This document shows positions 61,379-64,000 of a DNA stretch of 64,000 nt, one piece after another (the stretch's first letter is position 1; the number at the start of each line of letters is the position of its first letter). Location of the stretch: assembly GCA_934635045.1 (NCBI GenBank), contig CAKTZA010000005.1, positions 1 through 64,000 on the forward strand. Direction: 5' to 3'. Position numbers and translations under genes: made by a program. Source of the stretch: an uncultured Kiritimatiellota bacterium (GTDB taxonomy: Bacteria > Verrucomicrobiota > Kiritimatiellia > RFP12 > UBA1067). Under the pieces are notes generated by a model, which saw only the letters and a program-made list of their open reading frames with translations, did not search any database and was not told where the DNA came from.

Positions 61379-62530
61379 TCACTTCTCCCCGAACGCGCCG
61401 AGGAAGGTGAAGTGCTCGATCTCCGGGTCGGACGACAGCTCCGCGAGGAGCGCGCGCACCTGCGGGTCAGCCGTGCTCGCCTCGAAGTCGAAGATGAAAC
61501 TGAACTCGAAGTCACGCCCCGGCACGGGCCGCGACTCCAGCTTCGTGAGATTCACGTCGATTGCGGCGAACTTCGCGATGATGCCGTTCAGCGCGCCCGG
61601 ACGGTGCGGCAGGCTCAGCATGAGGCTGATCTTGTTCGCGTCGGGACGGATCTCCAGGTCCTTCGCGATGCAGATGAAGCGCGTGTAGTTGTAAGCCGCG
61701 TCGCAGATGTCCTCGGCGATCACGTCCAGCCCGTAGAGCTCAGCGCAGATCCGCGAGGCGATGACCGCGCGATCCCTCGCGCCGCGCGCCGCGAGCTCCT
61801 TCGCCGCGACGGCCGTGTTCGCCCCCGGCTCCGCATGGATTTCGGGATGCGCCTTGAGGAAGCGCCCGCACTGCGCGAGGGCGTGCGCGTGGCTCGTGAC
61901 CGTGCGGACGTCCGCCAGCTTCACGCCGCGCGGCGCGAGCAGCACATGGTCGACCTTGAGCCGCAAGGCACGCACGATGTGGAAGCGGTGCTGGCGCATG
62001 AGGTCGTAGACCGAGGCGACCGACCCGGCCGCCGAGTTCTCGACCGGCAGCACGCCATACGGACAGATGCCCTTCTCCACGGCCTCGAACACCTTCTCGA
62101 AGCCCTTGAAGTAGAGGATCGTCGGAATCGGGAAGAGGAGCGACGTCGCCTGCTGCGCATACGAGCCCTCCACGCCCGGACAGGCCACGACCGCCTTCTG
62201 CGGGAAGCGCGCGTCCGTCGTCGCATGCGCAATCTCGTCCAGAAGCGCGCCGCCCGCGCCGATTCGGTTGCGCTGCAGGGCCTTCGAGAGCCCGAAGAGC
62301 GTCGTGAAGAGCTGGCGCACGCCGATCATGTGCTCCGGCGGCACGAGCCCCGTCACGTGCGTCAGAACCGCCCGCTCGCGCGCCGGGTCCGTGACGGGCT
62401 TGCCCGCCGCGCGCTTCAGCTCGGCGATGCGCTCGGACACCGCGAGCCGCCGCTCCATGAGCCGCGTGATCTCGTCGTCTACGACGTCGATCGCCTGACG
62501 GCATTCTTCCAGGTCTTTCAGTTCGTTCAT
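61379..62530 (-). CDS. pheA: Bifunctional chorismate mutase/prephenate dehydratase (P-protein)
   Basis: A 383-residue P-protein. The AroQ chorismate mutase domain (about 1-85: RQAIDVVDDEITRLMERRLAVSERI) precedes prephenate dehydratase (about 105-285: GVEGSYAQQA, LPVENSAAGSV, YNYTRFICIA) and an ACT domain with the phenylalanine-binding ESRP motif (about 290-375: RPGALNGIIAKFA, NLTKLESRPVPG). It converts chorismate to phenylpyruvate, with feedback by Phe. AAGGAAAG lies 7 bases before this ATG. An in-frame ATG at 62,584 overlaps the aroF stop as ATGA and would add 18 residues. Co-transcribed with aroF and so subject to the upstream attenuator. Confidence 0.94.
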   Translation of the reverse strand: MNELKDLEECRQAIDVVDDEITRLMERRLAVSERIAELKRAAGKPVTDPARERAVLTHVTGLVPPEHMIGVRQLFTTLFGLSKALQRNRIGAGGALLDEIAHATTDARFPQKAVVACPGVEGSYAQQATSLLFPIPTILYFKGFEKVFEAVEKGICPYGVLPVENSAAGSVASVYDLMRQHRFHIVRALRLKVDHVLLAPRGVKLADVRTVTSHAHALAQCGRFLKAHPEIHAEPGANTAVAAKELAARGARDRAVIASRICAELYGLDVIAEDICDAAYNYTRFICIAKDLEIRPDANKISLMLSLPHRPGALNGIIAKFAAIDVNLTKLESRPVPGRDFEFSFIFDFEASTADPQVRALLAELSSDPEIEHFTFLGAFGEK

Positions 62531-62580
62531 CGGTCTTTCCTTCGGTTCTGCAGCTTGAATTTCAGTTTTCCACCGTTCAT

Positions 62581-63624
62581 TCATCCCCGTTCCCTCATCC
62601 CTGTTCCCTCATGTCCCCACTTCTCGACGAGCGCGCGCACCTCGCGCACCTTCGCCATCGTTTGCGCGAACATCTCCGGCGTCTGGCTCTGCGCGCCGTC
62701 GCACTTCGCGTGCGGCGGATCGTTGTGCACCTCGATGATGAGGCCGTCCGCCCCGATGGCCGTCGCCGCGACCGTGACCGAATCGACCATGTAGGCGTGG
62801 CCCGTCGCGTGCGAGGGGTCGACGACGACCGGCAGGTGCGAGAGGCGGTGCAGCATCGTCACGACGCCGAGGTCGAGCGTGTTGCGCAGGGCCGTCTCGA
62901 ACGTGCGGATGCCGCGCTCGCAGAGAATCACGTTCGGATTGCCCGACGCCATGACGTACTCGGCGCTCATCAGCAGCTCCTGCAGCGTCGCGCTCATGCC
63001 GCGCTTGAGGAGGATCGGCTTCTTCGTGTAGGCGCCGACCTCTTTCAGGAGGTTGAAGTTCTGCATGTTGCGCGCGCCGATCTGGATGACGTCCACGTCG
63101 TTGAAGAGCTCGATGTCGCCGAAGTCCATAAGCTCCGTGACGATGGGGAGGCCCGTCTCCTTCTTCGCCGTCGTCAGCATGTCGAGACCGACCTTGCCGA
63201 GGCCCTGAAAGGCGTAGGGCGAGGTGCGCGGCTTGAACGCACCGCCTCGGAGGAGCGTCGCGCCCGCCGCCTTGACGGCCTTGGCGATGCCGACGACCTG
63301 CTCTTCCGACTCGACGCTGCACGGGCCCGCGATCACGCCGAACCCGCCCGCGCCGATCTTCACGCCGGAGCAGTCGATCGCCGAGTCCTCCGGATGGAAC
63401 TTGCGGTTCGCGGCCTTGTAGGGCTCCTGCACGCGCTGGACCTGCTCGACGACGTCCAGCGCCTCCAGGATGCCGGGATCGACGTGCGTGACGTCGCCGA
63501 CGCAGCCGATGACCGTTTCCGACGAGCCGACCGACTCGTGCGGCTCGATGCCGCGGGAGCGGAGCAGGCTCTTCAGGTTCTCGACCTGGCCCGCGTCCGC
63601 GTTCTTCTTCAGTATGATGATCAT
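62581..63624 (-). CDS. aroF: 3-deoxy-7-phosphoheptulonate (DAHP) synthase, type I beta
   Basis: A 347-residue DAHP synthase of the AroA-beta group. A regulatory N-terminal ferredoxin-like domain (about 1-75) precedes the barrel, with VIAGPCSVES, LRGGAFKPRTSPYAFQG, IQIGARNMQNF, PILLKRGM, LCERGIRTFE and VVVDPSHATGH. It joins PEP and erythrose 4-phosphate as the first step of aromatic biosynthesis. There is no strong Shine-Dalgarno before the ATG. The gene is preceded by a leader peptide and intrinsic terminator, so expression depends on charged aromatic tRNAs. pheA follows. Confidence 0.95.
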   Translation of the reverse strand: MIIILKKNADAGQVENLKSLLRSRGIEPHESVGSSETVIGCVGDVTHVDPGILEALDVVEQVQRVQEPYKAANRKFHPEDSAIDCSGVKIGAGGFGVIAGPCSVESEEQVVGIAKAVKAAGATLLRGGAFKPRTSPYAFQGLGKVGLDMLTTAKKETGLPIVTELMDFGDIELFNDVDVIQIGARNMQNFNLLKEVGAYTKKPILLKRGMSATLQELLMSAEYVMASGNPNVILCERGIRTFETALRNTLDLGVVTMLHRLSHLPVVVDPSHATGHAYMVDSVTVAATAIGADGLIIEVHNDPPHAKCDGAQSQTPEMFAQTMAKVREVRALVEKWGHEGTGMRERG

Positions 63625-63652
63625 GGTTTTGAGGTTTTGGGTTCTGTGCTTG

Positions 63653-63691
63653 AAAAATCAAAACGGCCTCGCTGTTCGTTCAGCGGGGCCG
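63653..63691 (-). terminator. Intrinsic terminator of the aroF attenuator
   Basis: Minus strand CGGCCCCGCTG-AACGAA-CAGCGAGGCCG forms an 11-bp stem with one C-A mismatch, followed by TTTTGATTTTT. It lies between the leader peptide stop and the aroF ATG, so it controls rather than ends the operon. Confidence 0.88.
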
Positions 63692-63720
63692 CCTTTGCCG
63701 TATCTGCTTTTTCACCTTTC

Positions 63721-63798
63721 TTATCGGCACGACAAATTCGCCCCGCGCGGAATAAACGCGAAGTTCACGTACCAAAAGTAATAAAGCCTGCTGTTCAT
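63721..63798 (-). CDS. Aromatic leader peptide of the aroF-pheA operon
   Basis: A 25-codon open frame beginning MNSRLYYFWYVNFAF and ending in a TAA 30 bases before the terminator stem. Seven of the first 15 residues are aromatic (Tyr 6, 7, 10; Phe 8, 13, 15; Trp 9). Codons 16-19 (CCG CGC GGG GCG) contain GCGGGGC, complementary to GCCCCGC in the 5' arm of the terminator. A ribosome stalled at the aromatic codons would leave this segment free to form an antiterminator. This is the logic of trp/phe-type attenuators. The ATG is about 12 bases after the -10 box, so the 5' leader is only a few bases long and has no Shine-Dalgarno. Confidence 0.88.
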   Translation of the reverse strand: MNSRLYYFWYVNFAFIPRGANLSCR

Positions 63799-63810
63799 AA
63801 AACGGCGCGT

Positions 63811-63840
63811 AGTTTACCAAATTCGCCGCGCGCATGTCAA
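63811..63840 (-). promoter_or_regulatory. aroF-pheA promoter
   Basis: Minus strand perfect TTGACA (63840-63835), an 18-base spacer, then TAAACT (63816-63811). It is the strongest promoter match in the window, placed directly before the leader peptide. Confidence 0.82.
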
Positions 63841-63858
63841 GGGCGCCCCGAACGCTTC

Positions 63859-64000
63859 TCAGGGGCGGCGGCCGTTGCGCACCACGCAGACGACGGCGAC
63901 GGCCGTGACGAGCGCGGCGGCGGCGAACGCGACGGGCAGCGGCAGGCCGCCGGGGACAATCCCCCAGACCTGCCCCTTCGTCGGCCACGCCCAGAAGATG
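63859..64000 (-). CDS. C-terminal end of a membrane protein (partial)
   Basis: The frame is open from the window edge to a TGA at 63,859. The 46 visible residues begin FWAWPTKGQVWGIVPGG and continue into one hydrophobic segment (LPVAFAAAALVTAVAVVCVV) with a positively charged end (RNGRRP), as expected for the last transmembrane helix of an inner-membrane protein. The family cannot be told. The gene ends about 20 bases before the aroF promoter. Confidence 0.6.
   Translation of the reverse strand, partial: IFWAWPTKGQVWGIVPGGLPLPVAFAAAALVTAVAVVCVVRNGRRP

Noticed and set aside
63680..63988. A 102-residue minus-strand frame over the aroF leader
   Set aside because: It runs through the promoter, leader peptide and terminator in a different frame. 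The aromatic leader and hairpin explain the region better.

Overview
The window is a GC-rich bacterial chromosome segment. Gene content points to Verrucomicrobiota, most likely the Kiritimatiellota. The evidence is several secreted proteins of the DUF4838, SUMF1-like and choice-of-anchor types, many secreted glycoside hydrolases, short C-terminal tails of the form G-hydrophobic-Arg, and octanucleotide repeat arrays. The assignment is inference from family content; no rRNA or other taxonomic marker is present. I saw no tRNA, rRNA, CRISPR array or insertion sequence.

Region 1 (about 247-27,507, all minus strand) is a 27 kb carbohydrate-degradation locus of 15 genes, with likely internal promoters near 4.8, 20.7 and 27.55 kb. 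From its 5' end it encodes a LamG protein, a DUF4838 protein, a barrel protein of unknown family, a very small secreted protein, a GH20/SUMF1-like/GH5-like fusion, an unknown barrel protein, a beta-helix protein, a GH89-like protein, a second DUF4838 protein, GH20, GH13 and GH10 enzymes, and three cytoplasmic-type sugar-acid enzymes (RraA-like, enolase superfamily, SDR). No transporter or SusC/SusD pair is present. A sensor kinase and NarL-type regulator (27,643-30,314, plus strand) diverge from it and are good candidates for its control.

Region 2 (30,322-46,045) is mostly housekeeping, on the minus strand: rlmN, a SurA-like chaperone, a eukaryotic-type hexokinase, a GH39-like enzyme, a broken AAA-ATPase-like gene, and a tight run fabH-fabF-fabZ-hisD-acyltransferase-GT2-lactonase-hrpB joined by short gaps or 4- to 8-base overlaps.

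Region 3 (46,222-61,367) is a second saccharide locus. Two SUMF1-like secreted proteins, a 1552-residue DUF6259/GH43-like protein, a GH78 rhamnosidase, a GH2 enzyme and a five-bladed propeller protein form a minus-strand operon. A XylR-type regulator of the AraC family is divergent from it.

Region 4 (61,379-63,840) is an aromatic amino acid operon, aroF-pheA. It is preceded by a promoter with a perfect -35 box, a leader peptide containing Tyr-Tyr-Phe-Trp-Tyr, and an intrinsic terminator: a classical ribosome-mediated attenuator. The window ends in the 3' end of a membrane protein gene.

Other points: a signal-peptide-plus-repeat module shared by unrelated glycosidases; 8-bp tandem arrays, one inside hrpB; several genes whose ATG lies 6-8 bases after an extended -10 box, implying leaderless mRNAs; and a short palindromic GGGGACA-type motif scattered through coding sequence.
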